DNA from: Desulfococcaceae bacterium HSG9
GTDB lineage: Bacteria; Desulfobacterota; Desulfobacteria; Desulfobacterales; JAUCGF01
Assembly: GCA_030378005.1 (NCBI GenBank)
Contig: JAUCGF010000108.1
Span: 1 to 51,435, forward strand
Direction of reading: 5' to 3'
DNA: 51,435 bases
Shown: piece after piece, positions 26,377 to 35,478 of the stretch
Position numbering within the stretch: position 1 is the stretch's first letter
How the letters are laid out: each line of letters begins with the position of its first letter
Made by a program: the position numbers and the translations under genes
Notes under the pieces: generated by a model
Told to the model about the DNA's origin: nothing
The model's database searches: none
What the model saw: only the letters and a program-made list of their open reading frames with translations

Positions 26377-27018
26377 ATGAAGAATTTTAAACGTCCACTC
26401 TTTACCCTTATAATCGCGGGATTTATATCCGCCTGTTCCACCACTGACACTTTAACACCCAAACAATTTATTATTTTTCGTGCAAATGATGTCAAAAAAG
26501 TTGAAGGTCGGCTTTATTACAAGGAAATGAAAGTAAGTCGCAAAGCTAAAAATGAAGTTATACTTCAAGGCAGATTGATTTTTTTGAATTTGAAAGGCTG
26601 GCATAGCAAAGAACCGGTGCCTTCATATACTTATCGGACAGCAGATAAACAACTTATCAAAAATTTGGATGTTTATCAACAGGTCCCTGTATATTCATAC
26701 TGGGCTATTGATGAAACTTCGACATGTTATATACCTGTTCGCTTGATTATTGGGAAAATTAATGTTAAAACATTTGATTTAAAATTGTTGAGCCTTGAGT
26801 ATCATAATGAAAACCTCAAAGATGGTGTTATTTTAAGTTCGGATGCGATCATTCATAAAAATTATTTTGAAGTTCGCTATAACTCAAAACTTTTGATTAT
26901 CAATAGCTTGAAATTAATTGAAAACAAAGATTTTAATATCAATCATAGTATTGAAATTCAGATTGATTTTCCACCCTCATGGCCTAAAGATGATGCTAAC
27001 CGCCTGATGTGGACATAG
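26377..27018 (+). CDS. Predicted lipoprotein of unknown function
   Basis: The 213-aa product (ATG at 26377) has a lipoprotein signal, 'FTLIIAGFISACSTTD', with the lipobox Cys at about residue 20. The residue after Cys is Ser, so outer-membrane targeting is expected. The rest is beta-rich and shows no motif I know. It follows tssM by about 50 bp and precedes another unknown gene by 20 bp, in the same direction, so it probably belongs to the T6SS operon. It does not look like the two TssJ-like lipoproteins further on. Confidence 0.65.
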   Translation: MKNFKRPLFTLIIAGFISACSTTDTLTPKQFIIFRANDVKKVEGRLYYKEMKVSRKAKNEVILQGRLIFLNLKGWHSKEPVPSYTYRTADKQLIKNLDVYQQVPVYSYWAIDETSTCYIPVRLIIGKINVKTFDLKLLSLEYHNENLKDGVILSSDAIIHKNYFEVRYNSKLLIINSLKLIENKDFNINHSIEIQIDFPPSWPKDDANRLMWT

Positions 27019-27037
27019 AGCGATAAAGAACGGCATA

Positions 27038-28552
27038 ATGGAAACAGATTCCGGTAAAGAAAAATTCAGTCAGGCACTTGAAAACAGGGTCATAAAAAAC
27101 CTCCGTAATAATAATTTATTATTTGCCGCGGAGGCTTTCGGCACTATTATTGAAGATGCATCTATGGATGCCAGCACATGTCCCGAAGATGATTTTATCC
27201 CTCGAACACTCAAAATTGCCAAAATTACAGACGATAAGATACTCGCCAAAAATGCCCGCCAAAGATTGCAATATGCCGGGATAAAATATTCGCTTTCGGC
27301 GGCCCTTATTTCAACTCTGAATATCTATGCACAGGGGTTGACGCCCTTGTTGGACAATGAGCGAATATCTGAAAGTGATAATCCGGATGATTTCCCTCAA
27401 TGGTATAATCTGGCACAAGCAAAGGCTGAGAATATCTTTACAGCCTCGGCTCTGGATACAATTATCAGTATGATATGTAATCGTGATCGTAAGCAAAGAG
27501 CGGGCTTGTTGTGCAAATTGATTAATCGCTGCATTGATTCCGAAATCGTTCGCATCAGTCGCTTTTACACTGATAGAGACAACGCTGTACGGGTGCTTGA
27601 CCTTTATCTTGATAAGCTGAAGGAACTTTTATTAATCCGGGAATTGATTGATTCTTCTCTGGAAATAGGCCAAGACCCGGAGGAATTAGTCCCTTATGCA
27701 ACTTCTAATATTATTAAAAGCCTTCTAAATTATAACATTGTCAGAGCTATTGACAATATTAACGCTCTCGCTTATTTTCACTATGTGGTGCAGGAAAGAA
27801 ATCATAAAAGCATCGATGCAAACAAAAATTTTTCAAACGGAACCTTCTTCGATTCGGAAAAAGACATTGCTTTTTTAAAAAATAATGACAAATACACATG
27901 GCCGATATTGATTCGTAAAATGTCTGCCGATTTACCGGTTGTCAAAACGCTGATGAAATACCGTTTTGCTCACGGACTTATCACACTCAATACGGCCTTG
28001 GCTTATCGTTATGCTGAAAAAGGCTCGGAAGTGAAATTAAAGACCGGAGAGAAGGATGCGGTTGTTTTAAATGGATTGGCTCTTACGCAAACAGGTTACA
28101 TTAAATCAGTCGGTGTGAACGATGATGGTATCAGAAATCAATTTTACATAGACATAGATACTTTTAAAATAATCAGGAAGGTCGTTAGCAAACGTAATGT
28201 GGGAAGTTTTTTCCGTGTTCGGGAAAAAATCGAACATCAGCGTGCCAAACTGGCTGATAAATTAGAAAACACCATCCCTTATATAGATGAGATGACCAGA
28301 GAAAAAGAAAATCGCAATGAGTCTCTCTACGATGAAATCACAAAAATTGAATCCAAGCAGCGGCGACACCGTAAATCCTGGTTAAAAAAGCTGATGCGTT
28401 CGGTTATGCCTAGTGCTTATGATAAAGATAAAAAAAGGAAAAAGAAAGAAATCAGTGAAAATAAAGTAACAATTAACCAGCTCTCGGAACTGAATACTAT
28501 GCACCATGAAATGAAATTTTTCTTTAAAGAAATTGCACAACTTTTTCATTAA
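27038..28552 (+). CDS. Unknown cytoplasmic helical protein with C-terminal coiled coil
   Basis: I do not recognise this 504-aa protein. It has no signal peptide or membrane segment. It is mostly helical up to about residue 300, has a short beta section near 340-380 ('KDAVVLNGLALTQTGYIKSV'), and ends in a long basic coiled coil (about 385-500, rich in Lys/Arg/Glu). It lies 19 bases after a lipoprotein gene and upstream of a TssJ-like gene. I looked for the ImpA-N block of TssA, which is otherwise missing from the locus, and did not find it. A lineage-specific T6SS cytoplasmic component is a reasonable guess. Confidence 0.6.
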   Translation: METDSGKEKFSQALENRVIKNLRNNNLLFAAEAFGTIIEDASMDASTCPEDDFIPRTLKIAKITDDKILAKNARQRLQYAGIKYSLSAALISTLNIYAQGLTPLLDNERISESDNPDDFPQWYNLAQAKAENIFTASALDTIISMICNRDRKQRAGLLCKLINRCIDSEIVRISRFYTDRDNAVRVLDLYLDKLKELLLIRELIDSSLEIGQDPEELVPYATSNIIKSLLNYNIVRAIDNINALAYFHYVVQERNHKSIDANKNFSNGTFFDSEKDIAFLKNNDKYTWPILIRKMSADLPVVKTLMKYRFAHGLITLNTALAYRYAEKGSEVKLKTGEKDAVVLNGLALTQTGYIKSVGVNDDGIRNQFYIDIDTFKIIRKVVSKRNVGSFFRVREKIEHQRAKLADKLENTIPYIDEMTREKENRNESLYDEITKIESKQRRHRKSWLKKLMRSVMPSAYDKDKKRKKKEISENKVTINQLSELNTMHHEMKFFFKEIAQLFH

Positions 28553-28619
28553 CTTATGGAATTTTCGGTATCTTTCATTTTAAATTCAATTACAGTGATT
28601 TAACGAACTATTATGATTT

Positions 28620-29084
28620 ATGAATAAAAATAAAATTCACCTACCTTTTACATTTAGCTTGTTTATCGTACTACTCTTATCCTCTTGTGGGCTGTTTTAT
28701 CCTGATCAACCGCCACCGCCGCATGTCAAAACTAAAACCATACTGTTTAAGTGCGATAATTCCATCAATCACGACATGTTGTTGCCTGTGGAAGTGATTT
28801 GTTTGACAACGGATGGTCAACTGGGTGAAGTGGCCGGAATCGGACCGAATAACTGGTTCGATTCGAAAGAGCGTAATAAGTATCCCTTTAAGCATACGTT
28901 AATGCTTCGTAATGGTGAAGATCGCCTGCTCAGATTAAAAAAAATGCCTCCTGACGCTAAGTATGTTGTCCTTTTTGCTTCATACTATAAAGTTGAAGAG
29001 CAGGAGCCTCAGCAGATTGTCCTGACAACGGATGCTGAAATAAAAGAAGTTGTCTGGGTTAGCGCCGTTTCGCTGTATCATTGA
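28620..29084 (+). CDS. TssJ-like outer-membrane lipoprotein, copy 1
   Basis: TssJ is the small outer-membrane lipoprotein that holds the periplasmic end of TssM. The 154-aa product has a lipobox ('VLLLSSCGLF', Cys at about 23). Its mature part resembles the TssJ beta-sandwich: 'LLPVEVICLT', a 'GPNNWFDS' loop, a 'NGEDRLLRLKKMP' strand and 'AKYVVLFASYYKVEE'. Size and location next to tssKLM support the call, but the sequence match is weak. A paralogue at 32049-32576 shares the same blocks. Confidence 0.6.
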   Translation: MNKNKIHLPFTFSLFIVLLLSSCGLFYPDQPPPPHVKTKTILFKCDNSINHDMLLPVEVICLTTDGQLGEVAGIGPNNWFDSKERNKYPFKHTLMLRNGEDRLLRLKKMPPDAKYVVLFASYYKVEEQEPQQIVLTTDAEIKEVVWVSAVSLYH

Positions 29085-29181
29085 CTACAAGAAAATGATG
29101 ACATTGAATTACGGCATATATATGAAGCCAGAGTCTGAAAAAGCAAGATACTGGCGATAAAATCCAGAAAGGATTTTAAAC

Positions 29182-30276
29182 ATGAAGTTGTCAAAAATAC
29201 TTCTATACTTATTAGGAAGTTTTTTGCTGTTCGGGTGTTCCGGAGGTCTTGAAACCAATGCCATAGATGAAGGCATTGTTACGTTACGATTGATTAATGC
29301 GGCCAGCGGCAATTTGACAGGTGATGTCAGTGCCGCTTCTCCTGGTACTTTACAGGCCACGGTTACAGATGTAAACGGAAACCCGATTGTAGGGTTGGTG
29401 GTCAGTTTTTATACGAATGAGCGGGGCATTCCTTATCCAGGTGCGGCTTTAACAGGCAGTAATGGCGTTGCATCTGTCGGACTTTTCGCCGGCTCAGTTC
29501 CGGGTGCTGACACGGCATACGCCAGGATAACAACATCAGCGGGAAATTTTTCTGCTGCCGTAGGATTTTATACCAAAGGCGATCAGCCCAAAACGAAGCT
29601 TATCTCTTTGGCATTGGAAAGCACCGAACTCGAACTAGGTGCCGATACGACTATTACCGCAACAGTTACTTATGAAGATGGAGAGCCGGTACCCAACAGC
29701 AGTGTTTCCTTTTCAACCACACTCGGATCGGTCTATCCGGCTGCCGCCGCCACCGCTTCAGATGGCATCGCCCTTTCGACCTTGAATGCTGGGTATGTGG
29801 CGGGAAGGGGGCTTGCAAGGGCAAGCGTTAGCGGCGCTACGGCAAGCGCTAATTTCTCGGTGGCTTATGAAACCCGAACAATACTTATTTCTCTGGTATT
29901 GGAAAGCATTGAACTCGAATTGGGTGCGAACACCCTGATGACCGCAACCGTCGCGTATGACGATGGAACGCCCATAACTAACACAAATGTCACTTTTTCA
30001 ACAACGATGGGATCGGTTAGCCCGGCCACAGCGACAACGGATTCAGGCGGCATTGCCATTTCCACATTGAATGCAGGAGAGGTGGAGGGAACGGGGATAG
30101 CCACGGCAAGTGTAAGCGGCGCGACGAAAAGCACTAACTTTACGGTTGACACACAAACGGATGATGAAACGGAGGAGGATGAAGATGAACCGGAATACGA
30201 ATCCGAATCCGCTCCGGTAACGCCTACACCGGAATCACAATCTGACTCGGCGTCAAAAATCGGAATCACCGATTAA
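29182..30276 (+). CDS. Lipoprotein with three Ig-like (Big_1-type) repeats
   Basis: The 364-aa product has a lipobox 'GSFLLFGCSGG' (Cys at about residue 19) and three Ig-like repeats of about 95 residues. Each shows the bacterial Ig-like pattern 'TATVTYEDGEPVPNSSVSFS', then 'G....A..DGIA.STLNAG', then 'A.ASVSGAT'. Repeats 2 and 3 are closely similar, so a duplication is likely. The C-terminal 45 residues are acidic and then Pro/Ser/Thr-rich. Such domains usually give elongated surface or periplasmic adhesive rods. The gene is in line with the T6SS genes (aaagga ribosome site) and is closed by a terminator at 30303. Confidence 0.8.
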   Translation: MKLSKILLYLLGSFLLFGCSGGLETNAIDEGIVTLRLINAASGNLTGDVSAASPGTLQATVTDVNGNPIVGLVVSFYTNERGIPYPGAALTGSNGVASVGLFAGSVPGADTAYARITTSAGNFSAAVGFYTKGDQPKTKLISLALESTELELGADTTITATVTYEDGEPVPNSSVSFSTTLGSVYPAAAATASDGIALSTLNAGYVAGRGLARASVSGATASANFSVAYETRTILISLVLESIELELGANTLMTATVAYDDGTPITNTNVTFSTTMGSVSPATATTDSGGIAISTLNAGEVEGTGIATASVSGATKSTNFTVDTQTDDETEEDEDEPEYESESAPVTPTPESQSDSASKIGITD

Positions 30277-30302
30277 TGAGAATGTCAGTTAGCCTGGTGC
30301 TT

Positions 30303-30342
30303 AAAAAGGATGCCAATTTGTCTAAATTCGGCATCCTTTTTT
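30303..30342. terminator. Bidirectional rho-independent terminator
   Basis: aaaaaggatgcc (30303-30314) pairs with ggcatccttttt (30330-30341), with further pairing of aattt and aaatt inside the loop. There is an A-run on one side and a T-run on the other. It lies between the convergent Ig-like lipoprotein gene and the M23 peptidase gene and can serve both. Confidence 0.9.
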
Positions 30343-30358
30343 ATGATTCGCAAATCAC

Positions 30359-31495
30359 CTAATAACATTGGCTTGTATCCACTCGAATATAGCGTTGCGC
30401 CGCGTTCTGATTTTCTCCTGCATAGAGTGTGTTCACAAGATTCAAATTATTAGTGACCAGTTTAGGAACGAATAATGTAAAATAGGTGTCCCAATTAAAC
30501 CCTCTGATTGTCGGAACCGGTTGTTGCAGGTTCATATTTTTTACATAAACGCGATAATACATTCTTGGTTTCAAAGCATCCAGCTCATCATCAGATAGAA
30601 CCGGCGTATCAAATTTGACTCTGATTACATTTTGTTGGGCACCACCAGAATGAAGCGCAAAAGTGCCATAGCGATCCCAATAAACATTTTCTTTAGTTGT
30701 GTAATAAGAAGCCACTTTTTCGAATGCGGTATTGCACACTTCTATATAAAAGCTCAAATCATTTTTAGGAGAATAAGTGTTCGTTTCAAATTCAATGTGG
30801 ATGCGATTATTGCATAACAAATATGTATTGGAAGACGCCATCAGGGGCGGGAGGATGCCAGCCGCCATTCTTCTTTCCAATAACTCAACGATATCATCAT
30901 ATAATACGGCAGGATCAAACGATTCGCCGGCCCCACATGCCGGTTCGGACGTTCTTCCAGACCGCAACTCGAAATGGACATGCTCATCCCACCCCGCAGG
31001 AACTCCAAATGCGCCTTGCATTCCCAATTCGTCTCCCACTTTTACGCTTTCCTCTTTATTAACAATTATTTTACTGGCGTGGAAATAAAGCGCTGTTCTG
31101 TCTTGACCCTGATCATAGACCGCCAAAATATTATACGGACCGTCTCCGACAGCAATAACTTCACCGGCTGAAAGCGCGTAAAACGGGCGCTCGCCTGTTT
31201 TTTCGCCAGCCACATCTTTAGTTTGCATGTCAATGCCTGCATGCCCGCCGTCATATCCTTGGCAATCAGGAAGCAAGCTGGGGTTTCCGCCCCAGTCATT
31301 ATTATTATGGGGGTAGTTTACGCCTTGCACCGGGTCATCAAGAGAAGCTAATGAAACATCAAAGAGGATGCTGGCAAGATAGCGAACAACCTGAGCTCTT
31401 GTCAATCCGTCATCGGTGTAAGTGCAAAAGCCTGTTGCTGTCGTCAATAGTAATAAAGCTACGGTTACCAATAATACTGTTAATTGCTTTTTCAT
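30359..31495 (-). CDS. Exported M23 family (LytM) metallopeptidase
   Basis: M23 enzymes are zinc endopeptidases that cut peptidoglycan cross-bridges. The 378-aa product has a clear signal peptide ('LLVTVALLLLTTATGFC'). The zinc and catalytic motifs are present: 'GGHAGIDMQ' (HxxxD) and 'EHVHFELRSG' (HxH), joined by the usual 'LSAGEVIAVGDG' and 'GDELGMQGAFGVP'. The C-terminal 170 residues have a beta-rich domain of unknown type. The start follows aagggag. The gene is convergent to the T6SS genes and stands between the two TssJ-like genes, so it may open the cell wall for the T6SS membrane complex; that link is inference. Confidence 0.88.
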   Translation of the reverse strand: MKKQLTVLLVTVALLLLTTATGFCTYTDDGLTRAQVVRYLASILFDVSLASLDDPVQGVNYPHNNNDWGGNPSLLPDCQGYDGGHAGIDMQTKDVAGEKTGERPFYALSAGEVIAVGDGPYNILAVYDQGQDRTALYFHASKIIVNKEESVKVGDELGMQGAFGVPAGWDEHVHFELRSGRTSEPACGAGESFDPAVLYDDIVELLERRMAAGILPPLMASSNTYLLCNNRIHIEFETNTYSPKNDLSFYIEVCNTAFEKVASYYTTKENVYWDRYGTFALHSGGAQQNVIRVKFDTPVLSDDELDALKPRMYYRVYVKNMNLQQPVPTIRGFNWDTYFTLFVPKLVTNNLNLVNTLYAGENQNAAQRYIRVDTSQCY

Positions 31496-32048
31496 GGCAT
31501 TACTCCCTTTATTGTAAAATCAATAGTTATTTTATTCAAGCGACTTAAACACCGAATAAAAACGTGTCATCATCTTTTCAGAAATATAGACAGTCGCATA
31601 TTAAATCACACTGCGTTATCAGTCGTCGGCGTATTACAATACAGCATCTTCCCTCTATTCTTGTGAAATTTAATATGTGATTGCCCATAGAAGTTCAAGC
31701 TTCAGCTTGAGTTACTACCATAGCGAGCTGAAGTTATTTCGTACCCGATATCTATCATTATGTTTTATAACGCATCAAATTAGCTTTTGTCAAAAAAATA
31801 ATGAAAAACGCACCAAAATTAATAACTGAAACTAAATAATTTATCCTTATCTCATTTGAATTTCAAGTATTGTAAAAATTATTTTGATTTTTTTCTAAAG
31901 CATGTTATAGTGCTTTGATTTTTTATGGTCAGTTGAAAATCATAAGCCTCATCTCTTGACAACGGGTGCTGAAAGAGATAAAAAAGGTAATCTTGGTGAG
32001 TGCCATTGCGATCTGTTAACACAAATGCAATTAAGGAGATACACATCT
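31496..32048. other. 550-bp AT-rich intergenic region
   Basis: This divergent gap between the M23 gene and the second TssJ-like gene must hold promoters for both sides. It contains a small hairpin (tcaagc-ttca-gcttga, 31694-31709) and is strongly AT-rich at 31780-31930. In-frame sequence upstream of 32049 has no ribosome site, so I take it as non-coding. I see nothing else in it. Confidence 0.5.
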
Positions 32049-32576
32049 ATGAAACCAATTCATCGACTTGGTACGTTAAATCTTCAATTATTCATAATCT
32101 TTTTATTTGTGCTTCCTGTTTTGATCATCAGTTGTGCTCCGACTGAAATTGAAGAACAGGATTTCGGTCTGGTAAGAACCCAAACCATAAGATTTGAATG
32201 TGGTAAGCAACTCAATCAGGGATTACTGCTTCCTGTGGATATTATCTACATAACCAGGTACCACATGCCGCGTGAGGTGGTCTCTATCGGACCGAATAAG
32301 TGGTTTAACTCTTTATGGCGGGAAAAATGGGAGGAGAGACAGACCGTAAGTCTCAAAGGAGGTGAAACGCGGAAGATCAAATTGAACGAATTATGGTTAC
32401 GAAACACCAAGTTTTTAATTATTTATGCAGATTTTAAGGGAGTTGAAGAACCATATTCCCAGCAAATCATTATCGACAAATCAGGCTACCGGAATGAAAA
32501 TATTCTGGTTTTGCCACGCTCATTGGTGCTTGATGAGGAATACGGCTTTTGGCTCTGGCGCTGGTTATTTGGTTAA
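32049..32576 (+). CDS. TssJ-like outer-membrane lipoprotein, copy 2
   Basis: The start at 32049 follows aaggag (32033-32038) and gives 175 aa. The lipobox is 'PVLIISCAPT' (Cys at about 35). The mature part is paralogous to the lipoprotein at 28620-29084: 'TQTIRFEC' against 'TKTILFKC', 'LLLPVDIIYIT' against 'MLLPVEVICLT', and 'IGPNKWFNS' against 'IGPNNWFDS'. A TssJ role is likely for at least one copy. Two copies could reflect different membrane-complex forms or one functional and one drifting gene. Confidence 0.6.
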   Translation: MKPIHRLGTLNLQLFIIFLFVLPVLIISCAPTEIEEQDFGLVRTQTIRFECGKQLNQGLLLPVDIIYITRYHMPREVVSIGPNKWFNSLWREKWEERQTVSLKGGETRKIKLNELWLRNTKFLIIYADFKGVEEPYSQQIIIDKSGYRNENILVLPRSLVLDEEYGFWLWRWLFG

Positions 32577-32682
32577 TAACCTTTTCTCATAATTATCAGA
32601 CCAAACCAACCTTGATGCTCTGAAAATTCTATAAACACAAAACGATATCTGAAAACGAACAAAAAAGGAGATTTTAACAGCT

Positions 32683-33270
32683 ATGCGAAAAGCAATGGCG
32701 CTCTGTCTGTTCATCGTATTAAGTTTTATGCCTGTAAAAAGTATAGCCGGTGTTGATTTTGTTTTAAACGTCACCCCCGGTTTTTTTCTGTTCAGTTCCT
32801 CTGCTGACGGAACCCGCGTCAGTGATGGGTTGAGAACTGATGAAGTCAGCGGTTTTATAAGCAATATTGCAACGTTAAGCGGAGGTGTCGGTTTTGACAC
32901 ACGCGCCCTTTTTATTGATTGTGTCGGTGGCGTAGGCTATTTATATAATTCTTCATTCAGCGGGCCGGTTTATATGATGGATGTTGCCTTTCGATTTAAA
33001 ATGCCTAGCGAAGTGCTGACGCTGGGTCCGCATTTCAGTTACATGATGTATAACCTTGACTGGGATGGAAATGTGAATGTGTCTTTATCCGATAATTCCG
33101 GATTTGTAGGCGGTTTAGGGATGACTGTGGGTACAAAGCCATTTTCCTTTGTCGCTTCAATTGATTATGTGAATGCGTCCTTTGGCGTGAAATCCGACAC
33201 TTATTTGAATAATGCGGATTTGGATTTATCTGGTTTGGCATTGCAAGTCGGTGTGATTTTCAGATTTTAA
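32683..33270 (+). CDS. Small outer-membrane beta-barrel protein
   Basis: The 195-aa product has a signal peptide ('ALCLFIVLSFMPVKSIAG'). Alternating polar/hydrophobic strands rich in Gly and aromatic residues follow ('GGVGFDTRALFIDCVGGVGY', 'LGPHFSYMMYN'), and it ends in Phe ('QVGVIFRF'), the signature of an outer-membrane beta-barrel recognised by BamA. An eight-stranded OmpW/OmpA-like barrel fits the length. The start follows aaaggag. It is the last gene of the envelope set before the IS cluster; a link with the T6SS is only positional. Confidence 0.75.
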   Translation: MRKAMALCLFIVLSFMPVKSIAGVDFVLNVTPGFFLFSSSADGTRVSDGLRTDEVSGFISNIATLSGGVGFDTRALFIDCVGGVGYLYNSSFSGPVYMMDVAFRFKMPSEVLTLGPHFSYMMYNLDWDGNVNVSLSDNSGFVGGLGMTVGTKPFSFVASIDYVNASFGVKSDTYLNNADLDLSGLALQVGVIFRF

Positions 33271-33304
33271 TAATCAGCACTCCTTTGGCGGCATTTCATA
33301 AAAT

Positions 33305-33337
33305 TTTTCGATCTACTGATAATCAGTAGATCGAAAA
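33305..33337. repeat. Perfect 16-bp-arm palindrome
   Basis: ttttcgatctactgat (33305-33320) and its complement (33322-33337) flank a single central base. The core atcagtagat is shared with the outer arms of the element at 2548-2633. It lies between the barrel gene and the left end of the IS1-like element; it may double as a terminator because A/T runs border it. Confidence 0.7.
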
Positions 33338-33369
33338 TACCTGAAAATACGGTATGGAGCGCAAAAATT

Positions 33370-34180
33370 GGTGATCTTCCGTTACCACTTTGAAAATAAT
33401 TCTTGACATAGGGCGACCAAATTATCCTAGTTTCATAGGAAGTGAAACTATGAGGAAAGCACAAAATTGGAATCAGCCCTGCCCTGACAAAAGCTGTGAA
33501 ATGTATGGTCAGATGAATAAAGGCAATATCTCCGGCATAAGCACTTACCTGACAAAAAGTGGCAGCCGCAGTATTTTTAAGTGTAAATGCTGCAATTATT
33601 CTTTCTCCGAGACCGGAGACACTGTGTTTTTTGATCTGAAAACGCCTGAAGAAAAGGTAATCACAGCTCTGAAAATGATCCTTGTGCGGGTAAGCATTTC
33701 CGGCATCAGTTTCGTTCTTAGTATTAAGGAGGTGACAATCCTTAAATGGCAGGATCGTGCCTACCGGAAAGCCGATAAAATTAATAAGATATTGCTTAAG
33801 GATATTGCTGTGACGGAAGTTCAATCAGATGAAATGTGGAGTTTTGTTAAAAAAAAGTGAGTGAAAACAAAAATGAAGAAGTGGTGGAAAATTATGAAAC
33901 AGAAGATGGAAAGCAGTGGGTTTGGCTGAGTTATGCACCTGAATTCAGACTGATTCCGGCAATGGCGGCAGGTCCTGGAACATTTGAAAACGCCCTTCTT
34001 CTGATACAGATGACAGCGAGTGTTGTTCTCGGTATCCCATGTTTTTTCAGTGACGGATTTAGCTGTTACCTTCCGGCGTTGATCGAGTGTTATCATACGA
34101 TAAAAACTTTTCCTAAAACCGGTCAGAGAGGTCGTCCTGATTTTATTCTCACATATTTTCGGGGAAACATCGGGTTTATG
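33370..34180 (+). pseudogene. IS1-like transposase in two frames, 3' part lost
   Basis: The left end starts with ggtgatcttccgttacc at 33370, in the style of IS1-family ends. The first frame (start 33450) encodes a zinc-finger-like N-terminal part ('CPDKSCEMYG', 'CKCCNYSFSE') up to 'SDEMWSFVKKK' at 33860. The second frame, -1 relative to the first, continues from about 33857 with 'GKQWVWLSYAPEF', 'FFSDGFSCYLPAL' and 'KTGQRGRPDFI'. The switch lies on a run of eight A (33850-33857), where IS1 elements use programmed -1 frameshifting, so the frame break may be natural. The coding sequence then runs into the end of another element near 34165-34180, so this copy is dead. Confidence 0.75.
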
Positions 34181-35032
34181 CCGGCAGTCCGAGTTTGACA
34201 AGACAGCCTTCTTCAATTTTCTCTTCCCGGTACAGTTGAAGAAATTTTTTCAGGTTGCAGGCTGTCCGGCACAAAGATGACCATATCCGGTCCCCGCTTA
34301 CCCCCCGGTAAAGACTGCGCCCGAACCCCCGCAGATTTTTTGCCACAGCTATGAGTCCTTCCGTTGCGGACCGGGCTTTGCGGCGGTAATCCCGTTCTTT
34401 TCCGGAACGTCCGTACTTCTGCCGAGGAATATATGGTCGGTTTTTTCCGGAGTTTTCAGATTGACCCGGCTCCGGAATCCCATATCTCCGACGGCATATT
34501 CCGGCACTCCTTTCATCCTTTTTATAAAGAGTTCGGCAGTATCTGACCACAGTCAGCTATCATCAGGTTTTCCGATAAAATTTTCCACTGTCACCATGAA
34601 TCCCTGACGGTTGAAAGACAGTTGGAGAGTTGTCCCGAATTCACAGGAAGGATGTTTCTTACCTTTTTTAATGGGACGGGCATCGGGTTCATCCAGAACG
34701 ACAATACGGTTTTCGATATGCCTTTTCCCCCTGATTTTCTGCGTATTCCGCTCTTCCAGGCGGTTAAGAATCCGCAGTATCCCGAGATTTCTCGGCGTCG
34801 GAAAACTCAGCACCTGTTCTCTGAATATTTTCAGAGACTGCGAAAAAATATCGGAGAATATGAGAAGATTTTTGGAAATTTTCTCTTTTTTTCTATTCAG
34901 ACTCCACTCACGGCACAGTTTTTTCAGTTCTTTGTCATCCTGCCATAAAGGAATACCGTAACGTGCGGCAAACTGTCTCATTTTTCCAAAAGCTTTGAAA
35001 ATCAGATTATTGAAGACGGCGCGCCTTATCAT
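34176..35032 (-). pseudogene. Decayed DDE transposase (ISNCY/IS5-like)
   Basis: Read on the - strand from 35032, the frame gives 'IVVLDEPDARPIKKGKKHPS', 'CEFGTTLQLSFNRQGFMVTV' and a TGA at 34553. The same frame then goes on with 'IKRMKGVPEYAVGDMGFRSR', and a frameshift near 34400-34440 leads to 'KARSATEGLIAVAKNLRGFG' and 'DRIWSSLCRTACNLKKFLQL' before the stop. It thus has one nonsense codon and one frameshift. The N-terminus is also missing or truncated at the junction with the IS630 remnant. Its 3' end is inserted in, or joined to, the IS1-like element. Confidence 0.7.
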
Positions 35033-35044
35033 CGCAGCTGATTA

Positions 35045-35299
35045 ATGAAAGAGTTTAAAAATAAAATGGAACAGGGAAACCGTCTGTTCACCTTTCAATC
35101 GCCATCATATTCTCCTGATAAAAATCCCATTGAAAAACTGTGGAAAAATACAAAACGGGACACTACGCATATGAAATATTCACCTGCATTTGAAGTTCTC
35201 CGTAAAGCTGTTGTCAATGCGTTTGAAAAATATCAGAACGATGCTGCGAAAATAATATGTGTTATGAAGAAATTGAGAGCGGAGGCAGGTATTGCCTGA
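35045..35299 (+). pseudogene. IS630-family transposase, C-terminal fragment
   Basis: The 84 residues match the last part of an IS630 DDE transposase: 'TFQSPSYSPDKNPIEKLWKN' and 'TTHMKYSPAFEVLRKAV'. The catalytic final acid lies in 'NPIEKLW'. The rest of the gene is absent, so it is a remnant. Confidence 0.8.
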
Positions 35300-35478
35300 G
35301 AATATAAACATGACATTAATTATCTGAAAAACTATAACTCCTTGAATTTAAACATTCGAATTCAACCCTTGATTCGCATTGTCAGTCTTTTTTAAACTTA
35401 GCCGTGACAGATGGAAAGCAAAAAACTGGAAATCGAAAAAAATCATTAAACGTCTTAAAAACAGAATCAGATTCTTAA
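35300..35478. other. Remnant sequence between transposase fragments
   Basis: This 180-bp stretch has no intact gene. On the + strand the frame through about 35400-35505 reads 'SRDRWKAKNWKSKKIIKRLK', like the N-terminal coiled coil of a transposase. It is probably the head of the next fragment, with the middle deleted. Confidence 0.45.

Noticed and set aside
27038..28552. TssA candidate
   Set aside because: No ImpA-type N-terminal block is visible, and the C-terminus is a basic coiled coil unlike TssA; kept as unknown.
29865..30269. 134-codon Ser/Val-rich open frame on the - strand
   Set aside because: It is antisense to the Ig-like repeats and mirrors their low-complexity codons.
30359..31495. 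M23 peptidase as a T6SS effector
   Set aside because: It has its own Sec signal peptide and no PAAR, MIX or other delivery domain, and no immunity gene is adjacent; a housekeeping or assembly role fits better.
33267..33824. 185-codon open frame on the - strand
   Set aside because: It spans a palindrome and the antisense of the IS1-like transposase, so it is not a gene.
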